DNA of 64,000 nucleotides from Paenibacillus aurantius (lineage in GTDB: Bacteria > Bacillota > Bacilli > Paenibacillales > NBRC-103111): positions 4,873,501 through 4,937,500 of the forward strand of contig NZ_CP130318.1 in the NCBI RefSeq assembly GCF_032268605.1, written 5' to 3'. The position numbers and the translations under genes were made by a program. This document shows, one piece after another, positions 14,340-23,461 of this stretch; positions within the stretch are counted from its first letter, which is position 1, and every line of letters starts with the position of its first letter. The notes below the pieces were generated by a model. The model made no database searches, was not told the DNA's origin, and saw nothing but the letters and a program-made list of their open reading frames with translations.

Positions 14340-17233
14340 TCCTCCCCGAGTTTGACGGCTTGGTGGATCTTGATGCGGGACAACATATACCCGAGCAGGA
14401 CAAGACCGATCAGGATCATGGCGCCGGTGATGAGATACAGCTGGAGCTGATCCCGCGGATCAAAGACCACCTGGAACGGAAGCATCTGCTGGGCGGTGTT
14501 GAAGGAGATTTTGAAAATAGGCACGAACAAGCGGCTCGCCAGCGTTCCTGTGAACAGCCCGATCAGAACGGCGGCACCGGAGGTCAGAAGCTGCTCGGCC
14601 GCCAGCATGCCCGCCAGCTGCGGAAACGACAAGCCCATGGCCCGCAATATCCCGATCTGCAGCGTTCTCGCCGAGAGCGAAAGCAGCCAGTACAGCAAAA
14701 AGCCGAAGAAGCTGATAAGTATTGAAATCAGGAAGCCCAGCGTCAACACTCCGTTGATCGCGAGCTGAAAGGGATCGTTCTTCTGCCGGATAAGCAGCTG
14801 CTTGGTATCGGTCAGCTCGACCGGATGAAGCTCCTTCTCCTCCAGCTGCCGGTAGAGCTCCGCGCTGGTCGTTCCCGGCTTAAGCTTGAGCCATACCTCA
14901 TAAGGCTCCAGCGCCAGGTTGTTCTGGATATAAGAAAGGTGCCCGACGACGAGCTTGGGCAAATCCCGCTTCTTGGCGTTCCCCGCTTTGGCCGTCGTGC
15001 CGCCGGAGGCTTGGGAAGCCCCGTTCGGATTCCAGCCCGGCCAATAGTCAATGATGCCGTACACAAGGAAGGATGCTCCTTCCAGACCGGCCCAGCCGAC
15101 CCGGAGGGTATCCCCCGGCTTGAGATTCGCCTCCTCGGCGAGCGACCGTGAGATAAGGACGGCGGAAGGGTCCGACGCAATCAAATTAAGATAATCGTAG
15201 AAGGAGTGATCGAGCAGGTTATCCCGCAGCCATGCCGTCCGGCCAAATTCATCCGTATCGATCCCCATGAGCTGGACCCCGGCCTGGGTTTTGCCGGCGT
15301 TCGCGAATGCATTCTTCTTAACGAACACCTTGGCCGTTTGCGCCACCCCCTCCAGCTCTCCGAACGGAGCAAAAGGCGGCTCCGTGTACTGGATCCGTTT
15401 GGCCGGCGCGGGAGCCTGTGCCGGCGGAGCCGCTCCCTCCCCGCCTGCCTCCGTTGCAGCGGGCGGCGGGGCATCGTTCTCCCAGTTGGTCTTCATGGTC
15501 ACGTCCGCCCCCGCCGCATAACGGATCTGGTTATCGGAATTCTGGTTAATGGTACGGGCTGCGCTTGCGCTGAAGGCCCCCATCGCCAGCGTCATGATCA
15601 GGAAGACCATGATGAACAGGTACTGGGTGGACGAGCGTCCGACCTGGATCAGCGTGGAATAAAGCGCCGGCGACCAGAAGGTCCGGCCGCTCCAGTAGAC
15701 GGCCCGGATAAACCACGGGTACAGGCGGAGCAGCAGCAGCCCGGTTCCAAGCATGAAAAGCGCAGGCACGAAGAACAGAAGCGGATCAACCTTGAAATCG
15801 AGGGAATCGAGTCCCATCGAGGCCAAGTCGTCCATTCTCCTGCGGAAGCTCTGAAGCTGGTAGACGGAGAAGGCGATCAGAAAGACGTCGATGAAATACC
15901 GGTGCCAGAATGACGGCTTATCCAGCCGGCTCATCTGACGCTTATGCCCGACAATGGAAGCCCGGGTGGCCAGGAACATCGGAATCAGGGTCATGAGGAT
16001 GGAGCAGGCCACCGTCCCCAGGGCATACCGGTAAGCGGAAGCGTTCAGCTCTACGTCAAGAGGCGCCCGTTGGACGAATTCCAGGAAGCCGTTCGAGGCT
16101 CCCAGCGCTTTGGTCAGCAGGAGCCCCGCGTAGGGACCCGCGGCAAGCGCGACCGCCCCGAGCACGAGCCCTTCGATCAGGCCGCCGGCCATAATCTGCC
16201 AGCGGCCGGCCCCCCGGCTGCGAAGCACCGCGATCTCCGTCTTCTGTCTCTCCGTAATGAGGTTCGCGACCATATACAGGTAGAAGGCGAGCATCAGCAT
16301 CACCGGCACGTTAAGGGACCAGAGCATCAGGCGCAGCCTTTTTTCTTTCTCGAAATACCCTTCGATGATGCCGAGGGCGGGAGCACTGACCGATTGGCTG
16401 GAGAAACGGCCGGCCAGGTAGCCCTGCACGTCCTTCGCCGTTCCGGTAAATGCGTCGATATTGCCAAGCTTAAGCTTGGTATAATCAAGCGCGTAATACC
16501 AGACGCCTCCCCGGAGGACCAGCTTACGCCCCTCCGTTAAATCCCGCTCGAATAAGGAAAACGGGAGAAAGAATGAGGACTCGTAGCTGCTCATGCTGCT
16601 CGCCCAGTACAGATCCGCGTAATCCTTGCGGTCAAATACCCCGACGGGCTTAATCCGGAGGATGGTGCGGTCCTTGTCATCCGTCACCCGGAATTCCACC
16701 CCCAGCACCATCTTGAACTTAAGCAGAGTCTTCTCGGTAACCAGCGTCTCGTACACACCGTCGACCGGCTCCTGGGACGGGAGACGCCCGTCCACCAGCC
16801 GGATGTGATCCTCCATGCCGCTCAGCGCCGTCAACGCCGCGTTGCGCTCCACCGAGGGATCCGCTTTCATAGGGTCCGCCGGCTGCAAGCGGTACGTCTC
16901 GGTATACCTCTCCCTCACATACTCCTTAACGGGCAGCCGAAAATCATCCTGCTTCTTTGCAAGATAGGAGTCGACCCCCTGCAGGAGTCGTCCCCCATCC
17001 TCCGGTTTCCCTTCATCGGTCAGGTAAACCGAGGACCACAGCTTCCCCTGGTATTCCCCTGCCGCCTGCTGCCGGATCTCCAGGTCCTTGACCAGCATCC
17101 TCTGGAGGACGGCATTGATGTAGACGGGCATGGAGCTCACAAGAGCCACCGAGAGGATCAGCCCACCAAGCAGGCTGAGCTCCAGCCAGCGGTTTTTTGC
17201 CATTTTGCGCAAAATCATGACGAACAAAGCCAC
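14336..17233 (-). CDS. large FtsX/MacB-type ABC transporter permease
   Basis: A 965-residue membrane protein. An N-terminal helix (about 15-40) is followed by a large extracytoplasmic domain, a first FtsX-like helix bundle at about 310-440, further helices around 480-560, a second long extracytoplasmic domain with a Pro/Ala-rich insert near 605-635, and a terminal FtsX bundle (about 845-960) with YWLLSLSARTLQIGILRAMGLS. It works with the lipoprotein adaptor and ATPases to export or extract substrates; the substrate is unknown. The start is a GTG (17233) with GGGAGG 9 bp upstream. It is much longer than YknZ-type permeases, so it resembles duplicated permeases. Confidence 0.85.
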   Translation of the reverse strand: MALFVMILRKMAKNRWLELSLLGGLILSVALVSSMPVYINAVLQRMLVKDLEIRQQAAGEYQGKLWSSVYLTDEGKPEDGGRLLQGVDSYLAKKQDDFRLPVKEYVRERYTETYRLQPADPMKADPSVERNAALTALSGMEDHIRLVDGRLPSQEPVDGVYETLVTEKTLLKFKMVLGVEFRVTDDKDRTILRIKPVGVFDRKDYADLYWASSMSSYESSFFLPFSLFERDLTEGRKLVLRGGVWYYALDYTKLKLGNIDAFTGTAKDVQGYLAGRFSSQSVSAPALGIIEGYFEKEKRLRLMLWSLNVPVMLMLAFYLYMVANLITERQKTEIAVLRSRGAGRWQIMAGGLIEGLVLGAVALAAGPYAGLLLTKALGASNGFLEFVQRAPLDVELNASAYRYALGTVACSILMTLIPMFLATRASIVGHKRQMSRLDKPSFWHRYFIDVFLIAFSVYQLQSFRRRMDDLASMGLDSLDFKVDPLLFFVPALFMLGTGLLLLRLYPWFIRAVYWSGRTFWSPALYSTLIQVGRSSTQYLFIMVFLIMTLAMGAFSASAARTINQNSDNQIRYAAGADVTMKTNWENDAPPPAATEAGGEGAAPPAQAPAPAKRIQYTEPPFAPFGELEGVAQTAKVFVKKNAFANAGKTQAGVQLMGIDTDEFGRTAWLRDNLLDHSFYDYLNLIASDPSAVLISRSLAEEANLKPGDTLRVGWAGLEGASFLVYGIIDYWPGWNPNGASQASGGTTAKAGNAKKRDLPKLVVGHLSYIQNNLALEPYEVWLKLKPGTTSAELYRQLEEKELHPVELTDTKQLLIRQKNDPFQLAINGVLTLGFLISILISFFGFLLYWLLSLSARTLQIGILRAMGLSFPQLAGMLAAEQLLTSGAAVLIGLFTGTLASRLFVPIFKISFNTAQQMLPFQVVFDPRDQLQLYLITGAMILIGLVLLGYMLSRIKIHQAVKLGED

Positions 17234-17250
17234 GCTGCCGAGCCTCCCGG

Positions 17251-18268
17251 TTAGTTATTAAGAATGACCTTCTGGCCTTCCTTCAGCCCTTTGCGGATTT
17301 CCACCTGGGTGGAGGAAGCCAGACCCTTCTCCACATCCACCTCTTTGCGGCTTTCCCCTTCGAGCACCTGCACGTATTCGCGCCCCAAATAAGAACGCAG
17401 GCCGGCCCGCGGAATGACGAGAACATTCTCCTTCTTCTCCGTGGTTACCACGAAATCCGCCGTAGAGCCCAAGGCGACTTTATCCGGAAGCTCGTCGGGG
17501 ACGATGACGATCGTCTTGGCATTCTTCTCGGCCTGGGCCTTGTCCGTCGTCGGAGGAACGGAGGACGGCGTCTGCACGATTTTTCCTTTATACGGCTTGG
17601 ACGCGATCTTCAACTCCACCTCCATGCCGACCTGAATCCCGGTCAAATCGTTAGGGTTGGAGAATTCGTAGACCAGCTTCATCTGCTTCGGATCGGCCAC
17701 GGTCACCACCGGCTTGTACGCCGTTACGACGTCTCCCTGCTTGATGGAGTCGATATAGGTAACCACCCCTTCAATGTCCGAAACCAGGTTCGCTTTGTTT
17801 AGCTGCTCCGTCAGTTGATTCAGCTGAATCTGAACCGTCTCGACATCTATCTGCTTCAGCCGAATCGCCGCCGAATCGCCGCTTTTGTCCTGCCTCGTCT
17901 GCTCCAGAGCGATCTGCGCCTTCTCCACGGCCAGCCTCTGCAGCTTGATCTTGGTCTCCAGGTCGCCTCTTTCGAGCTTGGCCACGGTGGTGCCCCGCTT
18001 TATCGTATCCCCCAGGTTAACATCCACCGACTGGAGCCGTCCTCCGGAGTCGCGAAAGAACAAATACTGGATCTGCTGGGAGGCAAACGTCGCCACCCCG
18101 CTTACGGACTTGACGATCGTGCCCGGCTTGACCTCGTAAAGGTCCATGCTCTCCTTAACCGGTTTGACGAGCGGGGGTGCCAAAGGAGCCTCCTCCTGCG
18201 GGAGCAGGGAGCATCCCGCTAACAGCACCGTGCCGCCGCAAACGGCAATCCATACCGCCCTTACGGGC

Positions 18269-18285
<17 letters not shown>
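17251..18285 (-). CDS. MacA/HlyD-family adaptor lipoprotein of the ABC exporter
   Basis: A periplasmic-adaptor-type protein, here probably anchored outside the cytoplasmic membrane by lipid: the signal peptide ends in LLAGC. It contains a biotinyl-lipoyl-like half (SVDVNLGDTIKRGTTVAKLE), an alpha-helical hairpin (about residues 105-160), the second half EGVVTYIDSIKQGDVV and beta-barrel domains with a C-terminal EGQKVILNN. I prefer the TTG at 18285 because GGAGG lies 9 bp upstream and gives a clean signal peptide; ATG 18306 is the alternative. It overlaps the end of the upstream ATPase gene and precedes the permease by 17 bp. Confidence 0.87.
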
Positions 18286-18949
<664 letters not shown>

Positions 18950-18989
18950 CTTTCATCCACCCAACTTATGGTAAATTGTCTTTTTTACT

Positions 18990-19022
18990 GTAACCCTTTT
19001 CAGTCGTTTAGAAAAGAGTTAC
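18990..19022. repeat. inverted repeat upstream of the ABC export operon
   Basis: GTAACCCTTTTC and GAAAAGAGTTAC pair over 12 positions (one G-U in RNA) around a 9-base spacer, 41 bp before the ATPase start. It could be an operator or a leader hairpin. A separate 12-bp perfect palindrome, AGCTATATAGCT, lies at 19070-19081. Confidence 0.55.
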
Positions 19023-19138
19023 TTTTGGCGTTTTCTTATGCTGGGATCGTTTTATAGTCACGGGCTATTAGCTATATAGCTTTTATATATTTCAATGATA
19101 GAGGCCTGGGGTGGTATGCTTCTTACTGGATGATCAAC

Positions 19139-19168
19139 TTTACTCCTTTAACGCGTGCCATGTATAAT
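19139..19168 (+). promoter_or_regulatory. sigma-A promoter of the leuB-like gene
   Basis: TTTACT and a perfect TATAAT separated by 18 bp; the start codon is 45 bp downstream of the -10 box. Confidence 0.65.
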
Positions 19169-19213
19169 GGTGGGAGTCTTTTATTCTATACCAATGTAGG
19201 AAGGAACGAACCC

Positions 19214-20308
19214 ATGAAAGAAATCAAGATCGGCGTGCTTCCGGGCGATTACATAGGCCCTGAAATTACGAAAGAAGCGTTGAAGGTGCTGAACGCACTC
19301 GAGAAGAAATACGATTGGCAGTTCGACATCGTTCATCTGGAGGCAAGCGGGGAAGCTTATGACAAATACGGCGTCCACCTGCCGGAGGAAACGCTCCGCA
19401 AGGCGGCGGAATGCGCAGCCCTTCTGAAGGGTCCTTTTGGCGGACCTCCCGAGGAGCTGAACCATCCCAAATGGTCCGGCGTAGAGCAGGGAGCCATTCT
19501 TCCGTTGCGCAAGCACTTCAACCTGTTTACCAACCTGCGGGAATCCAAAGTGTTCGATTCGCTCATTCATCTGTCCCCCATCAAGAAGGAAGTCGTAGCC
19601 GGCATCGATATCCTGATCGTGCGCGAGCTGACCTCCGGTATTTACTTCGGGGAGAAGGGCGAGCGTACCGTTGACGGAGAACGCGAATACTTCGATGTGG
19701 AGGCGTACAAGGAATCGGAGATCGAGCGGATCGCCATCAAGTCCTTCGAATACGCCCAGCAAAGAAGAAACAAAGTGACCCTGGTCGCCAAATCGAACGT
19801 TCTGAAGAGCAGCGTTCTGTGGCGGGAAGTGGTCAACAAGGTAGCCAAGGACTATCCGGGCGTGACGCTCGATTATATGCACGTGGACAATGCGGCCATG
19901 CAGCTTATTCTCAACCCGGGCCAGTTCGACGTCATCCTGACGAGCAACATGTTCGGCGACATCCTCTCCGACGAAGCTTCCGTCCTGCTGGGCTCCATTG
20001 GGCTGCTGCCGTCGGCGAGCCTCGGGGAGTCGAAGTTCGGTCTGTACGAGCCTATTCACGGGTCCGCCCCAAGCATCGCCGGGCAGAACATCGCGAACCC
20101 GATCTCTTCCATTCTGTGCATCGCCCTGCTTCTCCGCTTCTCGCTCGACAAGCCCGAGCAGGCGGACGAAGTGGAAGCCGCTGTGGCCCGAGCCCTAGCG
20201 GAAGGCTACCGCACGAAGGATCTGTACCAGGAAGCGCAGGACGATGCGTCGAAGCTGGTCGGAACGGTGGAGATGGGCGACATCATCACCTCCTACATCG
20301 CCGGCTAA
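19214..20308 (+). CDS. leuB: 3-isopropylmalate dehydrogenase-family enzyme
   Basis: A 364-residue isocitrate/isopropylmalate dehydrogenase-family protein; LeuB oxidises 3-isopropylmalate in leucine synthesis. Seen: the substrate segment LRKHFNLFTNLRESKVF, the catalytic region VRELTSGIYFGEKGER, the metal-binding run HVDNAAMQLI and FDVILTSNMFGDILSDEASVL, and the NAD site YEPIHGSAPSIAGQNIANP. The highly conserved N-terminal GDGIGPE reads GDYIGPE. The start is ATG 19214 with AGGAAGGAA upstream. No other leu genes are adjacent, so it may be a paralogue with a related 2-hydroxy-acid substrate rather than the housekeeping enzyme. Confidence 0.82.
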   Translation: MKEIKIGVLPGDYIGPEITKEALKVLNALEKKYDWQFDIVHLEASGEAYDKYGVHLPEETLRKAAECAALLKGPFGGPPEELNHPKWSGVEQGAILPLRKHFNLFTNLRESKVFDSLIHLSPIKKEVVAGIDILIVRELTSGIYFGEKGERTVDGEREYFDVEAYKESEIERIAIKSFEYAQQRRNKVTLVAKSNVLKSSVLWREVVNKVAKDYPGVTLDYMHVDNAAMQLILNPGQFDVILTSNMFGDILSDEASVLLGSIGLLPSASLGESKFGLYEPIHGSAPSIAGQNIANPISSILCIALLLRFSLDKPEQADEVEAAVARALAEGYRTKDLYQEAQDDASKLVGTVEMGDIITSYIAG

Positions 20309-20534
20309 CCGGCCTTCGGTCAGTGCTAATCAAAGAGGAGAGCCCCGCTTCGGGAGCTCTCCTCTTTTTGTTTTGCTGTTTTTGGTTAGGCGTCCAGGTC
20401 ATCCCGGCATATCCAAGTATAAGCAGGAGCGTTAGCAAAGCTTCTTCCTTGTAGCTCAACGCCATAAAACCAAAGGTTTCAAGGAAAGCCCAAGCCATTA
20501 GTAACAAAAGCCCCAGCCTGTATAGTCTTCTCAT
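20286..20534 (-). CDS. possible small two-helix membrane protein
   Basis: An 82-codon frame starting at ATG 20534, 9 bp after dfrA. The first about 50 residues have two hydrophobic segments (LGLLLLMAWAFLETFGFMAL and ALLTLLLILGYAGM), then a basic tail that runs through the leuB terminator and into its 3' end. No clear ribosome binding site is seen, so translation would depend on coupling to dfrA. The composition of the first half is plausible for a membrane peptide; the tail is probably fortuitous. Confidence 0.3.
   Translation of the reverse strand: MRRLYRLGLLLLMAWAFLETFGFMALSYKEEALLTLLLILGYAGMTWTPNQKQQNKKRRAPEAGLSSLISTDRRPVSRRCRR
20334..20369 (+). terminator. intrinsic terminator after the leuB-like gene
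   Basis: AGAGGAGAGC and GCTCTCCTCT with inner CCCG/CGGG pairing and a 3-base loop, followed by TTTT. Confidence 0.85.
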
Positions 20535-20543
20535 GGAGATGGA

Positions 20544-21047
20544 TCAGACCGGTGCAGCCGCTCGCTCGTAGACGTAGAACTCGTAATCATAAGGATTCTT
20601 CTCGTCCCGGACTCCCTGCTTCTGGGAGACGATCATCCATTCCGACTCGTCCACCTCCGGAAAAAAGGTGTCGGCCTCGAAGGTATCATGGATCCGGGTA
20701 ATGTACATCCGGTCGGCATGCGGGAGAAACAGCTTGAAAATATCGGAGCCGCCAAAGATCATGACCTCATCTTCCCCACCGGCATACTTCTCCAGGGCTT
20801 CGTCCACCGAATGAACGACCTCGGTCCCCTCCGCCTGAAAATCTTCGCTGCGCGTCAGCACGACGTTCCTTCGGCCGGGCAGCGGTTTGCCCATCGAATC
20901 AAAGGTTTTGCGTCCCATGATGAGCGTCTTGCCGAGCGTCACTTTCTTGACGTAAGCCAGATCGGCGGGAAGCCTCCAGGGTAGGTCGTTGTTCTTCCCT
21001 ATGCCCCGGTTGTCGTCCATCGCCACAATAAAAGAAATCATGGTCAT
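20544..21047 (-). CDS. dfrA: dihydrofolate reductase
   Basis: A 167-residue enzyme reducing dihydrofolate to tetrahydrofolate with NADPH. Diagnostic segments: MISFIVAMDDNRGIGKNNDLPWRLPADL with the catalytic Asp-type position after LPW, TLIMGRKTFDSMGKPLPGRRNVVLTR for cofactor binding, and VMIFGGSDIFKLFLPHADRMYITRI. The length is normal. It follows thyA by 18 bp in the classical thyA-dfrA pair, matching thymidylate synthesis, which produces dihydrofolate. Confidence 0.96.
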   Translation of the reverse strand: MTMISFIVAMDDNRGIGKNNDLPWRLPADLAYVKKVTLGKTLIMGRKTFDSMGKPLPGRRNVVLTRSEDFQAEGTEVVHSVDEALEKYAGGEDEVMIFGGSDIFKLFLPHADRMYITRIHDTFEADTFFPEVDESEWMIVSQKQGVRDEKNPYDYEFYVYERAAAPV

Positions 21048-21065
21048 CCTCCTCTGTTTGAATGC

Positions 21066-22022
21066 CTAGACGGCGATAGGCGCCGAAATGGACGGATGGG
21101 GATTGTAGCCTTCCAGCTTGATGTCCTGCACCTCATAGTCAAAAACCGAACGAACCTCCGGGTTCAGCTTCAGGACAGGCAGCTCCCGCGGCTCCCGGCT
21201 GAGCTGGGTGTCCACCTGCTCCAAATGGTTCACGTAGAGATGCGCATCCCCGAGCGTATGGACGAACTCCCCCGGCTGAAGGCCGCATTCCCCGGCGATC
21301 AGGTGAGTAAGCAGGGCGTAACTCGCGATATTAAACGGGACGCCAAGGAAAGTATCCGCGCTCCGCTGGTACAGCTGGCACGACAGACGGCCTTCCGCTA
21401 CGTAGAACTGGAACAGGGTGTGGCACGGCGGAAGGGCCATCGCAGGCACATCCTCGGGGTTCCAGGCGGTGACGATCAGCCGACGGGAATCCGGATTGGT
21501 CCGAATCATGCCGATGACGTCCTTCAGCTGGTCAATCGTTTCCCCGCGGGAGGTCTTCCACTGCCTCCACTGCTTGCCGTACACGTCCCCCAGCTCGCCG
21601 AACTGTTCCGCAAAGACGTCGTCCTCCAGCATCCGCCGCTTGTAGAGCTCCATCTGCTCCTCATACACCTTGCGGAACGCCTCATCCTTCTCCGACCGGA
21701 TCCCGAAGTTGGTCATATCCGGTCCCGTATAAGAAGGATGCTCCACCCACTTCTTGAACGCCCACTCGTTCCAGATGTTGTTCTTATGCTGAAGCAGGTA
21801 ACGGATATTGGTGTCTCCTTTAATAAACCAGAGAAGCTCACTCTTGATAAGGCTGAAGGGAATCTTCTTCGTGGTGAGCAGCGGAAAGCCTTCCGCCAGA
21901 TCAAACCTCATCTGGTGGCCGAAAACCGAAAGGGTTCCCGTTCCCGTACGGTCCTCCTTCCTTACTCCGTGATCGCGGATATGTTTCATCAGATCCAAAT
22001 ACATGTGTTCGCTGCGGCTCAT
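21066..22022 (-). CDS. thyA: thymidylate synthase ThyA
   Basis: Converts dUMP to dTMP using methylene-tetrahydrofolate. Seen: [18 protein letters not shown], the catalytic Cys in [31 protein letters not shown] and [16 protein letters not shown]. At 318 residues it is longer than the about 264-residue E. coli form because of an insert around residues 90-140 ([20 protein letters not shown] and following), as in lactobacillar enzymes. The start is ATG 22022, where GGAAAGG lies about 10 bp upstream; reading further upstream adds non-conserved sequence. Confidence 0.95.
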   Translation of the reverse strand: MSRSEHMYLDLMKHIRDHGVRKEDRTGTGTLSVFGHQMRFDLAEGFPLLTTKKIPFSLIKSELLWFIKGDTNIRYLLQHKNNIWNEWAFKKWVEHPSYTGPDMTNFGIRSEKDEAFRKVYEEQMELYKRRMLEDDVFAEQFGELGDVYGKQWRQWKTSRGETIDQLKDVIGMIRTNPDSRRLIVTAWNPEDVPAMALPPCHTLFQFYVAEGRLSCQLYQRSADTFLGVPFNIASYALLTHLIAGECGLQPGEFVHTLGDAHLYVNHLEQVDTQLSREPRELPVLKLNPEVRSVFDYEVQDIKLEGYNPHPSISAPIAV

Positions 22023-22126
22023 TTCCTTCCAACCTTTCCTGTTCCCTTCCGCCAGAAAAACGGCGGAGGAGAGCTTCTGTAACCTTGCTTTAATTATAAC
22101 CCGCCGCCCGTCCAGGTCCAAGACAC

Positions 22127-22153
22127 AAAAAAAAACTGCCGCAAAGGGCAGTT
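22127..22153 (-). terminator. intrinsic terminator after the SinI-domain gene
   Basis: AACTGCC / GGCAGTT with a 6-base loop and a T-run of nine on the minus strand, 22 bp past the stop codon and upstream of thyA. Confidence 0.85.
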
Positions 22154-22174
22154 CTCATAGGTAAACACTCTCGT

Positions 22175-22399
22175 CTACCGGTTCAACCCGGCAAAAGGGT
22201 TTCCTTCGGTTTCCCGGTTGTCTTCCTGCCAGGTTCCCTGAAACCGGAAATCCTGGTGAAGCCTCTTTTCAGCCGGTGCGTTAGCCGATTGCAGAAACGT
22301 TCTTACTTCGTCTGGGGTGAAGCCGGCACGCTTGGCCAGCACCATAAGATCCATCCAGTCGGGATCCAGCGCGGCCTGTTTCGATACTTGGTTATTCAT
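22175..22399 (-). CDS. SinI-domain (anti-repressor-like) small protein
   Basis: A 74-residue protein. LDPDWMDLMVLAKRAGFTPDEVRTFLQS matches the SinI dimerisation helix pair that in Bacillus subtilis binds and inactivates SinR, the master repressor of biofilm genes. The tail (residues 45-74) is hydrophilic and not part of that domain. I start at ATG 22399 because GGAGGAG is 6 bp upstream. It is monocistronic, with its own terminator and a 250-bp upstream region; no sinR-like gene is adjacent. The target repressor must lie elsewhere if the function is conserved. Confidence 0.8.
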   Translation of the reverse strand: MNNQVSKQAALDPDWMDLMVLAKRAGFTPDEVRTFLQSANAPAEKRLHQDFRFQGTWQEDNRETEGNPFAGLNR

Positions 22400-22657
22400 G
22401 ATTATCTCCTCCAATGGCAGGTTGCCACGGGGCGGTTGCACCACTAACTCCATATGCCCCAGGTGCCCAGATAGGGAGCATGCTTCATCGTTCCCGAAAA
22501 TTAGGTGGCCAATCCGAAGCAAAAAGGACGGACGACTCATCTTCTTGTGCTATGTACCTCTTCATTATAAAGGGACAAGTTTAAAACTGGTTTAAACAAA
22601 AGACAATTTTTATAAAAAACTTCCAAATTCGACTAGGGCCTTATCCGCGAAAGGAAA

Positions 22658-23362
22658 TCACCTTCCCGCCACTTCGGCGAATTTGTAACCGAAGCCCCGA
22701 ACCGTCAAGATGTACTTGGGCCGTGCCGGTTCCTCTTCAATCTTCTTTCGCAGGTGATGAATGTGCACCATGACGGTTCTTTCATCGGTTGTGCTGTCCC
22801 ATCCCCAAATCTCGTTGTACAGCTGCACCGTGCTAAAGATCCGGTTCGGATGACGGAACAGAAACAGGAGCAGCTGCCGCTCCTTGGCGAACAGAGGAAC
22901 CTCCTTGCCCTGAATTCTAACCTCACAGCTTAGAGGATCAATTTCCAGGTAGCCGTCCTTCCACACCTGAGGGCTGTCCTCCCCGTTTCTCGGCATGGAA
23001 TAGCGACGAAGTTGGGCTTCCACCCGGGCCACCAGTACGGCGGGATCAAAGGGCTTCGTGATATAATCGTCCCCGCCCGATCCGAGACCGTTCACAATAT
23101 CCTCGGATTCCCTTCGGCAGCTCATGAACAGAACCGGGACATCCGACTCCTCTCTTATGGTCCGGCACAGCTGCAGGCCGCTCATGTCCGGCAGAAGGAC
23201 ATCCATTACCACCAATGCGGGCTTCTCGCTCTGGAACAAGCTTAAAGCGCGGTGCCCGTTCTCCGCCGTAATCGGCTCATACCCCTTGGCCTTCAAGTAG
23301 AGACAGACCAGCTCCCGGATTCCGGCATCGTCCTCCACAATCAACAATTTGCTGCCTGTCAT
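22658..23362 (-). CDS. OmpR/PhoB-family response regulator
   Basis: A 234-residue transcription factor. The receiver domain (1-118) has acidic E-D-D at 10-12, acceptor Asp in VVMDVLLPDMSG, and Lys in YITKPFD. The winged-helix output domain (about 135-230) contains LFAKERQLLLFLFRHPNRIFS, YNEIWGWDSTTDERTVMVHIHHLRKKIEEEP and the C-terminal wing LTVRGFGYKF. It lies 99 bp after the DISM histidine kinase gene on the same strand and is surely its partner. Confidence 0.93.
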   Translation of the reverse strand: MTGSKLLIVEDDAGIRELVCLYLKAKGYEPITAENGHRALSLFQSEKPALVVMDVLLPDMSGLQLCRTIREESDVPVLFMSCRRESEDIVNGLGSGGDDYITKPFDPAVLVARVEAQLRRYSMPRNGEDSPQVWKDGYLEIDPLSCEVRIQGKEVPLFAKERQLLLFLFRHPNRIFSTVQLYNEIWGWDSTTDERTVMVHIHHLRKKIEEEPARPKYILTVRGFGYKFAEVAGR

Positions 23363-23461
23363 TACCTTGCTCCCCCTCCGGTTTCTTGTCGGCTAACTTA
23401 TCTTTGGACAGGTACACGATGGATCCTATCCGCTTATTCGCCACCAATAGATGGGCGGAGA

